A stretch of DNA of 64,000 nt from Microtetraspora malaysiensis (GCF_001528665.1 NZ_BBYJ01000004.1:246472-310471), one strand, 5' to 3'; shown: positions 18,449 to 29,271, counted from the stretch's first letter. Notes: generated by a model not told the origin, from the sequence alone. Numbers and translations: made by a program.

Positions 18449-19123
18449 TCACAGCCGTTCGGGCAGAGCGGGCGCCACGACCGCGGCCAGGACGGCCTGT
18501 ACGGCGGCCGCCAGCCGGAGCCGGGCGGTGTGGACGTCGCCCGCGGGCCGATCTCCCCACGGCACGGCCGGGCAGTGCTCGTGCGCGTCGTGGTAGGCGA
18601 GCGCGAGCTGCCCCGCGTACGTCCCCCACGCCGGGTCGCGGCTCGTCATACGGCTCGGCAGCTCGGCGAGCAGCCGCAACACGGCGCGCTCGCGTGGATC
18701 GTCCAGCGCCTCGGGCCGGAACCCCTCCTCGGGGACGCCGAGAGCGCGCGCCCAGCGCCGTACCGCCGCCGCCCGCGCGTACGCGTACCGGACGACGAAC
18801 CCGGGGTTGTCCCACGTGCGGGGGAAGTCCGGGGCGAGCGCGGCGGGCTCGCGGATCTCCGGCGGCCCCTTCCGCACGATCTCACCGGCGACCTCGCCTG
18901 GCGCCGTCACCGCGATCAGCAGGAGCCCGTCGGGCCGTACCCTGACCTCCTGAATCCCGCGGTGCTCGCGCAGGCGCTCCGCGATCTCCGCGGCGACCTC
19001 GCGCGGCGGCCGCCCCGAGGCGGCACGGAACGCGACCGGCGAGCCGTAGACCGCCTCACTCGCCCACGATCCCCATGGCGCGGGCGGCGCCCCGAGGAGC
19101 TCGGCGAGCAGGTCAGGAGTCAT
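18449..19123 (-). CDS. nrtL: ArgS-derived anticodon-binding protein without catalytic core
   Basis: The protein has 224 residues, against about 550-590 for arginyl-tRNA synthetase. The first 80 residues resemble the ArgRS N-terminal additional domain; then, near residue 105, it jumps to the DALR anticodon-binding region (NPGFVVRYAYARAAAVRRW, LAYHDAHEHCPAVPW, ARLRLAAAVQAVLA, ending APALPERL). The HIGH and KMSKS signatures and the whole Rossmann core are missing, so it cannot charge tRNA. Proteins of this type next to lysA have been called NrtL in actinomycete annotation; I recall the name but cannot verify it here. argS itself, the usual neighbour of lysA, is not in the window. Confidence 0.8.
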   Translation of the reverse strand: MTPDLLAELLGAPPAPWGSWASEAVYGSPVAFRAASGRPPREVAAEIAERLREHRGIQEVRVRPDGLLLIAVTAPGEVAGEIVRKGPPEIREPAALAPDFPRTWDNPGFVVRYAYARAAAVRRWARALGVPEEGFRPEALDDPRERAVLRLLAELPSRMTSRDPAWGTYAGQLALAYHDAHEHCPAVPWGDRPAGDVHTARLRLAAAVQAVLAAVVAPALPERL

Positions 19124-19167
19124 CCCGGCAGCCTAGCCAGTGTCCGGCGAAATCCCCGGTTGTGCGG

Positions 19168-21291
19168 CTAGATCAGGGCGAGGGGCTCGACGGGGAAGTA
19201 GCCCTGGAGCTGGGCGGAGCCGAGCAGGCGGCCGACGGCGGACTCGCGCACACAGACATAGGAGTACCGGTCCGCCGAGTACACCCGGACCCCGTCGGCC
19301 CGGCACTGACGCATGAGCGTCTCGTCCCAGTCGTCCGAGACGTCGGCGAAGCCGAGCTCGGCGAGCGCCTGGCGGCGGCCCAGCAGGGTCCCGCCGCCGA
19401 TCTCGGGCAGGAACCTGTGCTCGGCGCCCGGCTGGCGCAGGAGGGTGGCCCCCACCTCGGGCAGGTGCGCGTAGAACGACGCCTTCCCGACGATCTCGGT
19501 TTCCGTCGAGCCGAAGTAGCGGATCAGATCGGACAGGTAATGCTGGCCGTACACGTCGCGGGGGTCGAAGACCGCGACGTAGTCGCCCTCAGCCATCCGC
19601 AGCGCCCGGTCGAGCGCCGCGCCCCGCGTCATCGGGGCGTCCGGCACCCGTACGACGAGGTCCTGGAGGACGGCCACGCCCTGCGGGAGCGACAGCCCCG
19701 GGGCGGCCTCGGCGGAGGTCTGGAGCGGGGTGAGGATCTGGCGGGCGCTCTTCTCGACCAGCCCGGCGTCCAGTCCCTCGGCCACGATGACGAGCTGTCC
19801 CGGCACGTGGGCCTGGCGCGCGATCTGGTCCAGAAGGTGCTCCAGCTCGGCCGCGCCCTGGACGGCCGCGATGACCGAGACGGTGCCGGTGTTGCGGACG
19901 TTGGGCAGCCCGACCACGTCGAACATCGGGTCGAGCAGCGGCGTGATCGGAACGGTCCGCCGCCAGCCCAGGTGGGCCTCGCGCTCGAGGCCCGCGGCGT
20001 CCGCGAGCAGCGCCTCGGCCTGCGCCACGGTCACCTCGGGCTTGACGCCCGCGGCCAGCCTGAGCACGGGCGTGGCGCAGGCGGCGATCTCCGCGACCAC
20101 CCGCGCGTCCGCGTCGGCCACGGCGACCACCAGCCCGGCCCGCCGGTACGCGGTCAGCACGTCGTCGTAGGACGTCTTGTCGTCGTCCTGCCCGGGGAGC
20201 GGCTGCCAGGCGCGGCCGCCCGGGGCGGGCTCGGCGGCCTCCGCCCGCGGCGCCGCGCCGGCCTGGTCCGGCTCGCTCACCTCGACGGGCGGCACCGGCA
20301 GCGCCACCGGGCCGAGCGTGAAGACGTCGGAGGTGCGCCCGCCGATCGCGGGGATCGGGTTGTGGATGCGCGGCTGGACGGCCATCGGGAGGACGCCGAC
20401 GCGATCGTGGCGCAGCGCGGCCTTCCATTCCCTGACCCGGGCCTCGGTCGCCGTCAGCACGTACTCGAAGTGCTCGGCGGCCGGCACCGCGCGGGAGACG
20501 GCGCCGCCGGAGTGCCAGAAGACGGTCTTGACGCCGCGCTTGCGGCACGCCTCCACAAGGTCGCGCAGCGCCCGCGACTCCCCGGCCAGGGCCTCCAGCC
20601 AGCGCCCGCCGTTGCCCTGCCGCGGGCCGGGCTGTACGGACTCGACGAAGAGCAGGTGCGGCTGGTGCTGGTCGAGCATCGCGGCCCAGTTCTCGGGGCC
20701 GAAGTTCGTCACCTGCCGCCACTCGTAGCGCAGCAGCGCCTCGGTCTGCCGGTCCACGATCGACGCCACGGTGAGGTACGGCCGGGCCAGCGGCCCCTTG
20801 GGCACCTCGAAGCCGTCGACCATGGGCGCGGAGACCTGCGGCGCGCGCGGGTCTGGCGCGGCCGGCGTCGCGGGGGGCTCACCGACGTCCGGCAGCTCCG
20901 GCTTGAACTCGGAACGCTTGGGCGCGGGCCGCTTCTTCACCGGCTCCTTGAGGGTCCGGGCCACCGTGCCGGGGCTCTTGGTGTGCAGGGCGTCGCCGAG
21001 CTTGAGCCAGCGACTGTCCTGCACCGAGGCGAGCTTCCAGGTGGCGACCTCGGTCTGGTAGCGCTGCTCGGCCAGCTGCTTGGCGAGCTGCGCGTTCTGC
21101 CGCTCGGCCCTCCGCGCCCGCACCTCGGCCTCGCGCATCCGCGTCAGTGCCTCGGCCTCCGAGCGCGCCACCTCGTCGAGCCGCCGCTCGTACTCGGTGA
21201 GCAGCCGGGACAGCTCCGCCGCCCCCGCGGCCTCCTCGACGGCCTGCGCCAATGCGCGTTTGACGCTCTCGAGGTCGCTCGTCTCGCTCAT
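19168..21291 (-). CDS. Multidomain glycosyltransferase: coiled coil, CgeB-like, GT2-like
   Basis: The protein has 707 residues. Residues about 1-95 form a coiled coil, followed by a Pro/Lys-rich linker. Residues about 150-360 resemble the DUF3880/CgeB region (RGVKTVFWHSGGAV, then VLPMAVQPRIHNPI, a near-diagnostic motif). Residues about 372-460 look like the group 1 transferase module of CgeB proteins (YDDVLTAYRRAG, ACATPVLRL, HLGWRR). Residues about 485-700 look like a GT2 domain with GDYVAVFDPRDVYGQHYLSDLIRYF. The gene precedes nrtL by 44 bases on the same strand. It is probably another surface-glycan or teichoic-acid-type transferase; the acceptor is unknown. Confidence 0.8.
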   Translation of the reverse strand: MSETSDLESVKRALAQAVEEAAGAAELSRLLTEYERRLDEVARSEAEALTRMREAEVRARRAERQNAQLAKQLAEQRYQTEVATWKLASVQDSRWLKLGDALHTKSPGTVARTLKEPVKKRPAPKRSEFKPELPDVGEPPATPAAPDPRAPQVSAPMVDGFEVPKGPLARPYLTVASIVDRQTEALLRYEWRQVTNFGPENWAAMLDQHQPHLLFVESVQPGPRQGNGGRWLEALAGESRALRDLVEACRKRGVKTVFWHSGGAVSRAVPAAEHFEYVLTATEARVREWKAALRHDRVGVLPMAVQPRIHNPIPAIGGRTSDVFTLGPVALPVPPVEVSEPDQAGAAPRAEAAEPAPGGRAWQPLPGQDDDKTSYDDVLTAYRRAGLVVAVADADARVVAEIAACATPVLRLAAGVKPEVTVAQAEALLADAAGLEREAHLGWRRTVPITPLLDPMFDVVGLPNVRNTGTVSVIAAVQGAAELEHLLDQIARQAHVPGQLVIVAEGLDAGLVEKSARQILTPLQTSAEAAPGLSLPQGVAVLQDLVVRVPDAPMTRGAALDRALRMAEGDYVAVFDPRDVYGQHYLSDLIRYFGSTETEIVGKASFYAHLPEVGATLLRQPGAEHRFLPEIGGGTLLGRRQALAELGFADVSDDWDETLMRQCRADGVRVYSADRYSYVCVRESAVGRLLGSAQLQGYFPVEPLALI

Positions 21292-21501
21292 GGGTCACTC
21301 CGCGGTAGTCCGAAAAGGCGGGAGCCACAATATTCGCAGATCACTTGGATCGATCTCAGCTCCCCGAACCATCGCGAAGCGCTCCATAGCCCCCAAGATC
21401 CCGCCGATCATGAACTTACCGGCGAAGCGCCACGACATACCCCGCGAATCCGGCCCAGGCTCGCTGGCGAATCGTCCACGGCACCGGCGACGAATCATCC
21501 G

Positions 21502-21571
21502 CACACCTAGCGACCATCTCGCCACGCCCCCGGCGACTATCCGTCCACACACCCAGCGGCCATCTCGCCAC
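21502..21571. repeat. Direct repeat pair in the 21292-21594 intergenic region
   Basis: Two 24-base copies (21502-21525 and 21548-21571) differ at two positions and share the core CCATCTCGCCAC. They lie just before the ATPase gene and could bind a regulator or be a slippage product. The remaining roughly 230 bases of this gap show no gene and no clear promoter. Confidence 0.6.
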
Positions 21572-21594
21572 ACCGGCTTCTCCCGCGCGCGTCT

Positions 21595-22884
21595 GTGTGG
21601 CATCGTGACCTGGTGGTCACCCCTTCTCAGACGCCGTTGGGCCGGGTCGTTCCGCGCCATGCCGAACGTACGGTCGCGGAGGCGATGTCGGACACCCGCG
21701 TGGTGCTCCTCAACGGAGCACGACAGTGCGGCAAGAGCACGCTCGTGCGACTGATCTCGAAGGATCGGACGGCGGAGTGGCGCAATCTCGACGCGCCCGC
21801 CGTACGGCAGGCCGCACTCGCCGACCCGGGCGGATTCGTGGCGTTCCCGGAGCTCATGGTGATCGACGAGATCCAGCGAGCCCCGGAACTGCTCCTGGCC
21901 ATCAAGGAGCAGGTCGACGAGGATCCCCGCCCCGGCCGCTATCTGCTGACCGGGTCCGCGCGGGTGCTCGGCCTGCGTACGTTGCCCGACACATTGCCCG
22001 GGCGCATGGAGACGGTCGAGCTGTGGCCGTTCTCCCAGGGAGAGATCGACGGCGCGCCCGACGGATTCGTGGATGCGATCTTCGCCGAAGGCGAGAACCT
22101 CCACCACACCTCTGCCGTGACACGCGGCGATTACGCGGCGCGAGTGGTCCGCGGTGGATTTCCCGAGGCGGTGGCGCGGACCAATCCGCGGCGGCGGGAA
22201 CGCTTCCTCGACTCCTACGTCTCCGATCTCATCGCCCGCGACGTCAGCCAGTTGTCGGAGATCGAGCGGACGAGTGAGATGCGACAGCTCGTACGGCTCG
22301 TCGCGGCACGATCGGGGCAACTTCTGCTCAGTGCCTCGCTCGGCCGGGGCGCCGGACTGCCCGGGAACACCGCGAGCCGATATCTGAGCCTTCTCGAAGA
22401 GGTCTTCCTGATCAAGCGCATCCCCGCCTGGTCGCGGAACCTGAGTTCGCGAGCGACATCCACCCCCAAGGTGGCTTTCGTCGATTCCGGTGTCGCGGCG
22501 AACCTTCTCGGCGTCGACGCCCGGAGCCTGGTACGCCCCGAAGGCCCCTTCGGACCACTCCTTGAGGGATTCGTGCTAACGGAACTCGCCCGTCAGCTGA
22601 CCTGGTCCGATCAACGTGCGGAGCTCTTCCACTACCGGACCAAGGACATGATCGAAGTGGACGCCGTCCTGGAGAACCGCCAGGGCAAGGTCGTCGGCGT
22701 GGAGGTGAAGGCTTCCTCCACCGTCCGGTCGGAAGACTTCAAGGGGCTGCGCCATCTGGCGGACCGGCTGGGTGACGACTTCGTCGCGGGAGTCGTCCTC
22801 TACACGGGGACGCAGACGCTGCCTTTCGGGCCGAAACTGCGGGCCATGCCGGTGGGCGCGCTGTGGGAGGTCGCCGGGCGGTGA
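21595..22884 (+). CDS. AAA+ ATPase with DUF4143-type C-terminal domain
   Basis: The protein has 429 residues. The start is uncertain: GTG at 21595 or 21613, neither with a ribosome binding site; a leaderless transcript is possible. Walker A is LLNGARQCGKSTL and Walker B is LMVIDEIQ, as in the AAA_14 family. The C-terminal half carries DUF4143 features: DSGVAANLLG, then EGFVLTELARQL, then a PD-(D/E)XK-like core with Asp in IEVDAVLEN and the pair VGVEVKA. Family members occur as isolated genes in many bacteria and archaea and their role is not settled; defence and toxin-antitoxin roles have been suggested. It stands alone here. Confidence 0.88.
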   Translation: MWHRDLVVTPSQTPLGRVVPRHAERTVAEAMSDTRVVLLNGARQCGKSTLVRLISKDRTAEWRNLDAPAVRQAALADPGGFVAFPELMVIDEIQRAPELLLAIKEQVDEDPRPGRYLLTGSARVLGLRTLPDTLPGRMETVELWPFSQGEIDGAPDGFVDAIFAEGENLHHTSAVTRGDYAARVVRGGFPEAVARTNPRRRERFLDSYVSDLIARDVSQLSEIERTSEMRQLVRLVAARSGQLLLSASLGRGAGLPGNTASRYLSLLEEVFLIKRIPAWSRNLSSRATSTPKVAFVDSGVAANLLGVDARSLVRPEGPFGPLLEGFVLTELARQLTWSDQRAELFHYRTKDMIEVDAVLENRQGKVVGVEVKASSTVRSEDFKGLRHLADRLGDDFVAGVVLYTGTQTLPFGPKLRAMPVGALWEVAGR

Positions 22885-22986
22885 GCCCGCCAGGGCGGCG
22901 GCTGAGCGGGCCGCGCGGTTTCGCGCGTCGTTGGGTGGTGGCCTAAATCCGTAGACTCTCCCGTCGAAGTAGAAGGAGGGCAAACG

Positions 22987-24744
22987 GTGCGCAAAGGTGA
23001 GTGGCCGCGATACCAGGCCAGGCCGTACGTGTGTGGTGCCATCGGGCCCTTCGATCCGGCCAGGCTGGACGTGCTGGCCCGCTCGGGCCCGGCCGTGCGG
23101 CTGGTCCACCGGACGCCGGACGCGGCCCTTCTCACCTCCGCGCCCATCCGCCCGTACGGCACGGGGACAGACGCGTCGGACAGCGGGGAGCGGGGCCAGG
23201 CGGGCGATTCCGGCCACGCCGCCTTCGCCTGGGGCGGCCGCCTGACGGCGAGCGCCGCTCCGGGAGGCGGGCTTCCGGGCGTGCCCGCCGGGACGGGTGC
23301 CCGGCCGGGCTGGCTGTCCGCGGCCGAGACCTACGAGACGCCCGGCCTGATCGACGAGCCGGACGAGGTGATCCTGCACACCGGGGCCTTCGGCCTGGAC
23401 GACGTCTACTACCTGGCCGACGGCGACGTGATCTACTTCGCGGGCCTGATCGAGCCGCTGCTCGCCCTGGCGCGCACGCCGTACGAGGTGAACTGGGACG
23501 CCTGGGCCGCCATTCTCAAGCTGACCTATCCGCTGCTTGAGGACACCCCGTACCGGCAGGTCAAGCGGCTGCCGGGGGCGTCCGCGCTGATCTGGTCCCG
23601 GGCCGACCGGCGGATGCGGGTGGACCGGCGGGCGCCGCGCTGGGTGCGTGAGGAGCCGTTCGACCGGGGCGTGACCGGCGGCGACCTGGTCGCGCTGCTG
23701 CACGACGCGCTCGCGCCGTACGACCGCGTGCTGGTCCCGGTGAGCGGCGGGTACGACTCGCGGCTGCTGGCGAGCGTCGCGGTGGCCAGGGAGATGGACG
23801 TCGAGTCGTGGACGACCAGTCCGGACGACGGGCTGGACAACGACATCGACTTCGCGCGCTACATCACGCGGGAACTCGGCCTGGCGCATCGGATTATCCC
23901 GCAATATCCCGAAAGATACCCGGAAGAGGCGCTGTGGGCGGCGCGACGGCTGGAGTACCTGACCAGCCACCACGCCTGGTACTCCCCGTTCGCCCGCGAG
24001 GTCCACGCGGCGGGGCGACCGGTGGTGGACGGCCTGGCCGGCGGCCCGCTGATGAAGAACTTCCTCATCACCGCCGACGCGGTGGACGCCGGGACCGGCG
24101 CCTCCCGCCGTGAGGCGCTCCTGGCCGCGCTGGCGACCGGCGAGCCGCACATGCCCGTCCTCGGCGAGGCCGCGCTCGGCTGGATGGACGGCAGGGTCCG
24201 CGCGGCCTTCACCCGGGCGACCTCGATGCTGCACGGCCACCGTTCCGAGCTGCCGCTCAGCGTGCTGCACACGCGCACCGCCCGGGGCATCGCCCGCTCC
24301 CCGGTCAACCTGGTGGGCCCGGAGGCCACGCCGGTGTTCCCGTTCCTGCACCCGGAGTTCTTCGACGCGGCCCTCTCGGTGCCCGTCACCCGCAAGGAGG
24401 GGGGCAAGTTCTACCGGGAGATCCTGCGGGCGGCCAACCTCAAGGTCGCGACGCTGCCGTCCACCAACGGCGCGCTCCCGCACCGCCGGGTGCCGCTGCG
24501 CTCGAACGGGCCGGTCGCCCGGGAGTGGAACCACCGGATGCTGCTGAAGGCCGCGACGATCCCCGGCCTGATGTCGCCCCAGATGCTGGACGTCGTGGCC
24601 GAGGGGCCGGACGCGCTGGCGTCGTTCGGCTCATGGAACTCCCGGTTCTGGCTGCGCGGCCTGGTGCTGTTCGGCACCTGGCTGGCCGACTACGAGGACG
24701 TCCTCGGCGACCTCACGCCGCCGTGGGCCGGGAACCTCGGCTGA
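22987..24744 (+). CDS. Asparagine-synthase-like amide-forming enzyme without glutaminase cysteine
   Basis: The protein has 585 residues. The GTG start has an excellent ribosome binding site (AAGGAGGG). The C-terminal half is a PP-loop synthetase domain: LVPVSGGYDSRLL near 249 binds and splits ATP. The N-terminal half keeps traces of the Ntn glutaminase fold (AETYETPGLID, VYYLADGDVIYFAG) but the conserved catalytic Cys2 is absent, the protein starting Met-Arg-Lys. It may therefore use ammonia, an amine donor, or only adenylate a carboxylate. Lasso-peptide cyclases are of this superfamily but no lasso partner genes are present. With glycan genes nearby, amidation of a surface uronic acid is one option; this is inference. 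Confidence 0.78.
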   Translation: MRKGEWPRYQARPYVCGAIGPFDPARLDVLARSGPAVRLVHRTPDAALLTSAPIRPYGTGTDASDSGERGQAGDSGHAAFAWGGRLTASAAPGGGLPGVPAGTGARPGWLSAAETYETPGLIDEPDEVILHTGAFGLDDVYYLADGDVIYFAGLIEPLLALARTPYEVNWDAWAAILKLTYPLLEDTPYRQVKRLPGASALIWSRADRRMRVDRRAPRWVREEPFDRGVTGGDLVALLHDALAPYDRVLVPVSGGYDSRLLASVAVAREMDVESWTTSPDDGLDNDIDFARYITRELGLAHRIIPQYPERYPEEALWAARRLEYLTSHHAWYSPFAREVHAAGRPVVDGLAGGPLMKNFLITADAVDAGTGASRREALLAALATGEPHMPVLGEAALGWMDGRVRAAFTRATSMLHGHRSELPLSVLHTRTARGIARSPVNLVGPEATPVFPFLHPEFFDAALSVPVTRKEGGKFYREILRAANLKVATLPSTNGALPHRRVPLRSNGPVAREWNHRMLLKAATIPGLMSPQMLDVVAEGPDALASFGSWNSRFWLRGLVLFGTWLADYEDVLGDLTPPWAGNLG

Positions 24745-24793
24745 CCGTCTTCGGCGACCTCACGCCACCGTGGGCGGGGAGCGTCGGCTGACC
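24700..24793. repeat. 47-bp tandem duplication spanning a stop codon
   Basis: Copies at 24700-24746 and 24747-24793 match at 42 of 47 positions by eye. The first copy encodes the last 14 residues and TGA of the asparagine-synthase-like protein; the second repeats the same segment, including a TGA, downstream and untranslated. The five differences suggest the duplication is not recent. The remaining stretch to 25068 is AT-richer toward its end and holds no gene. Confidence 0.9.
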
Positions 24794-25068
24794 CGCGCCG
24801 CACCTCGGCGTCTCGTCCGCCGCCGACTCCGTTCCGGCGGCCTCGCCGTCGCCCGCGCACGACTCTGCGGGCGACTCTGCGGGCGACAGCGAGATAACTG
24901 TGCGCGACCAGACGGCAACAGACGAAAAGCACTTGTCAGGACGAGGTAACGACTCCTTGTCAAACCCGGGCTGATGGTAGTTTCTTGTTATGTATATGGC
25001 ATGAGCTGGCATACAGCTGCGGAGTGTGACCAGGCCACCCCCACCCCTTCTTCATCAAGCGAGACCAG

Positions 25069-26913
<1,845 letters not shown>

Positions 26914-26946
26914 GAACCGTCCTCCCGGCTCTCGTCTGCTTCTCGT

Positions 26947-26983
26947 CGGTTGGGGCGAGCGCCTTCGGCGCGCGCCCCAACCG
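26947..26983. terminator. Strong bidirectional hairpin
   Basis: An inverted repeat with arms CGGTTGGGGCG and CGCCCCAACCG, extended inward by a GCGCC/GGCGC-type stem with one mismatch and a short TTC loop, gives about 16 paired bases. It lies between the convergent treS gene and the secreted-repeat gene and should end transcription from both sides. Confidence 0.8.
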
Positions 26984-27006
26984 GACGGGCATCCACGGAA
27001 GGCCCG

Positions 27007-27861
27007 TCACCTGGCGGTGAACACGGCGGCATAGACGCCGTTCTCCATGTCGATCCAGATCGGGTACAGGCCCTTGGCCGTCATCTCGTCGAACCGCGCC
27101 TGGTACTGAGCGGCGCTCATCGCGTGGAAGGAGTACCAGGCGCCGATGCTGTCATTGCGCCAGACAGCGAGATAGCCCTTGCCGTCAGGGCTCACCGCGA
27201 TGGCGGACGATCGGAATCCGCGCTTGACGTTGTATTCGAAATCGCTCTGGTACTCGGCCGCGGACGAGGAGACCGTGACGTGCGCGAAGACGCCTGACGG
27301 CCTGGCCGCCCACACCGCCACCACGCGCGGGTCGGACGGCGTGCCGTACAGGTTGACGGAGATCGGCATGTAGCCGTTGGCGTTGAAGCTGTTGTTGGCC
27401 AATTGGAATTCGGGGATGCTGAGGCCGTGGCGGGCGTAGAACTTGCCCGGCTTCTTCTCCCAAATGGCAATAAAGCTGGCGCTCGATCCGCTACCCGTCG
27501 CGGTCACCATGGTGGGCTGGTAGCCCTGCGCGGTGAGCCGATCGAATTCCTGCTGATAGGTGCCGCTCCCACTGGAACCCCCGCCCAGCTTCCAGTCGGG
27601 CCCAGGCCTGTTGTCCCAGAACATGGCATATCTTTCCTGTGACTTCTGCTGTCCGTTCGTGATGACCACCGGACGTAACCCCGAGCCGGACTTCGGGACC
27701 GAGGAGATGAACCCCCATTCATCCAGGCCGTGGTAGGCGCGGTACTGATAGCGGGCGGTGGTGGCGGCCCGGGAGGTATCCGCCGACGCCGATGGGGAGG
27801 CCACCGAAACAGCGGTCAGGACCATCGCAGCGGCTGCCATGATCTTCCGTAGAGGACTCAT
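27007..27861 (-). CDS. Secreted protein of tandem BTRD1-type repeats
   Basis: The protein has 284 residues. The ATG at 27861 was preferred over one 12 bases upstream because GGAGGAG, the best ribosome binding site, overlaps that upstream codon. A signal peptide (KIMAAAAMVLTAVSVASPSASA) is followed by four to five copies of a repeat of about 45 residues with the pattern FDRLTAQGY-P, hydrophobic strand, then AIWEKKPGKFYARHG-type end (also VWAARPSGVFAHVTV and VWRNDSIGAWYSFHAM). This matches my memory of the bacterial tandem repeat domain found with polyglycine hydrolases and beta-lactamase-like proteins. No catalytic domain is attached, so it is probably a binding module acting outside the cell. 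Confidence 0.75.
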   Translation of the reverse strand: MSPLRKIMAAAAMVLTAVSVASPSASADTSRAATTARYQYRAYHGLDEWGFISSVPKSGSGLRPVVITNGQQKSQERYAMFWDNRPGPDWKLGGGSSGSGTYQQEFDRLTAQGYQPTMVTATGSGSSASFIAIWEKKPGKFYARHGLSIPEFQLANNSFNANGYMPISVNLYGTPSDPRVVAVWAARPSGVFAHVTVSSSAAEYQSDFEYNVKRGFRSSAIAVSPDGKGYLAVWRNDSIGAWYSFHAMSAAQYQARFDEMTAKGLYPIWIDMENGVYAAVFTAR

Positions 27862-28059
27862 CGTCTCCTCCATTGAGGGTCCGGTCCGGCGCGGGCGCGG
27901 CGGACACAGGTCGGTGCGCGACAGCCTTCGAGGAGAGAGCCCGCGGAGCGAGCGCGGATCAATTCCCTCCAGCTGCTTCGCCTGAGCGCTGGGCGATCTG
28001 GTTGACAGCGCAGGGGCACCTGCCAGGAGTCGCGGGGCTGGCCTCCGCGCCAGGCAGCG

Positions 28060-29271
28060 TCAGCCGTACCGGAGGATGGACGTCTTCTCCCCGTCCATCC
28101 CGCCGTCGCCGTCGCCGTTCCGGCCGACGGCCCACATACCGTTCGAGCCGGGAATCCGGGTGATGCTCACCGCGCGCACCTCGCCGAACCGGAAGTCGGG
28201 CCCGTACGTCGTGGTCCATCGGCCCCGCGACTGCCGCAGGAAGAGCGCCTGCTTCGGGTGGGACGCGTCGATGCCGGTCACCCAGATGTCTCCGGACGCG
28301 TCGGCGGTGATGCCGGTGAGGCGGCCTTTCTTCACCGGGAGGGGCACCCGGGTCCACGACCTGCCGTCGAAGTGGAGCATGAGCGGCTTCGCCGACGCGA
28401 GGTCGCGGCCGGCGCCGATGTGACCGATCGCCCAGACGTCGGCAGCGCTGATCGGCCAGACCTGGGTGAGAACGCCCTCGGGGGTCCTCGGGACGGAGAT
28501 CTCACTCCAACCCATGGCGCCGGCTTTCCCGGTTCCCCGCACGACAAGGGGCCCGTCGGTGGAGTGGCCGACGGCCCAGATCTCGCCGGTCCTGCTGCGG
28601 GCGGACACCGCGGCGAGGGCGCCATTGTGGATGGACTCGCTGGTGAACCCCGTGCGCCCGTTCCAGCTCAGGATGACGCCGCGGTTGTCGTTGGTGGTCC
28701 CGGCGAACCACACCCGTCCCTGAGCGACCTCGACGTCGGACAGTTGGTAGTTCTCGGACACGCCGAACGGCCGGTACATGCGCCAGCTTCCGCCGCTCCA
28801 GTGCCCGACCCGCACGGTGCGCCCGTTGCCCACCACCCACACGTCGTCGCCGGACGCCGCGCTGACGGCGTCGAACGTGTAGATATCCGAGTCGTACCCG
28901 GCGGGAAAGCGGTAGGCGGGCATGGTCGCGTTCTTCCACTGGACGCCGTTCCAGCGCGCGATCGCCGGACACGGCACGTGCTTCTCCACGGTGCAGGCGT
29001 ACCCCACCGCCCAGGCGTCCCGCGGGCCGGTCGCGGCCACCTCCATCAGGCCGCCGCCGTCCGGCCCGAGGGTGGTGCCCGGAACGACCCGCCACTGCGG
29101 GGCGGCGGCTTCCGCGACCCCGCCGGTCATCGCGGACGCGACCACGATCGGAAGGGCCAGGGCGAGTGCGGCACGCGTGAGCTTCCGCCGCCTCCGAGGG
29201 CCGGCGGAAACGTGCGGAGGGATGGCTGCGCCGACGATCGGGTCGCCGGCCGGGGCGTGGGGGATGACCAT
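28060..29271 (-). CDS. Secreted beta-propeller protein
   Basis: The protein has 403 residues and starts at the ATG of MVIPHA, with GAGAGGA upstream. A longer N-terminal region than usual (about 30 residues with RRRRK) precedes a hydrophobic export segment (LALALPIVVASAMTGG, then AEAAAP). The mature part is built from blades marked by DAWAVG, DVWVVG, EIWAVG, DVWAIG, DIWVTG and GMWAVG, about six in all, each followed by a strand such as LSWNGR or LHFDGRSW. Such folds bind surface ligands or proteins; no active site is visible. It lies 104 bases downstream of the ABC permease gene on the same strand and could be co-transcribed. Confidence 0.75.
   Translation of the reverse strand: MVIPHAPAGDPIVGAAIPPHVSAGPRRRRKLTRAALALALPIVVASAMTGGVAEAAAPQWRVVPGTTLGPDGGGLMEVAATGPRDAWAVGYACTVEKHVPCPAIARWNGVQWKNATMPAYRFPAGYDSDIYTFDAVSAASGDDVWVVGNGRTVRVGHWSGGSWRMYRPFGVSENYQLSDVEVAQGRVWFAGTTNDNRGVILSWNGRTGFTSESIHNGALAAVSARSRTGEIWAVGHSTDGPLVVRGTGKAGAMGWSEISVPRTPEGVLTQVWPISAADVWAIGHIGAGRDLASAKPLMLHFDGRSWTRVPLPVKKGRLTGITADASGDIWVTGIDASHPKQALFLRQSRGRWTTTYGPDFRFGEVRAVSITRIPGSNGMWAVGRNGDGDGGMDGEKTSILRYG

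Noticed and set aside
21502..21571. Ends of an insertion element or attachment sites
   Set aside because: The repeats are direct and 22 bases apart with no transposase or integrase nearby.
22987..24744. Lasso-peptide cyclase gene cluster
   Set aside because: The enzyme belongs to the same superfamily, but no B1/B2 leader-binding and protease genes or precursor peptide were found on either side.
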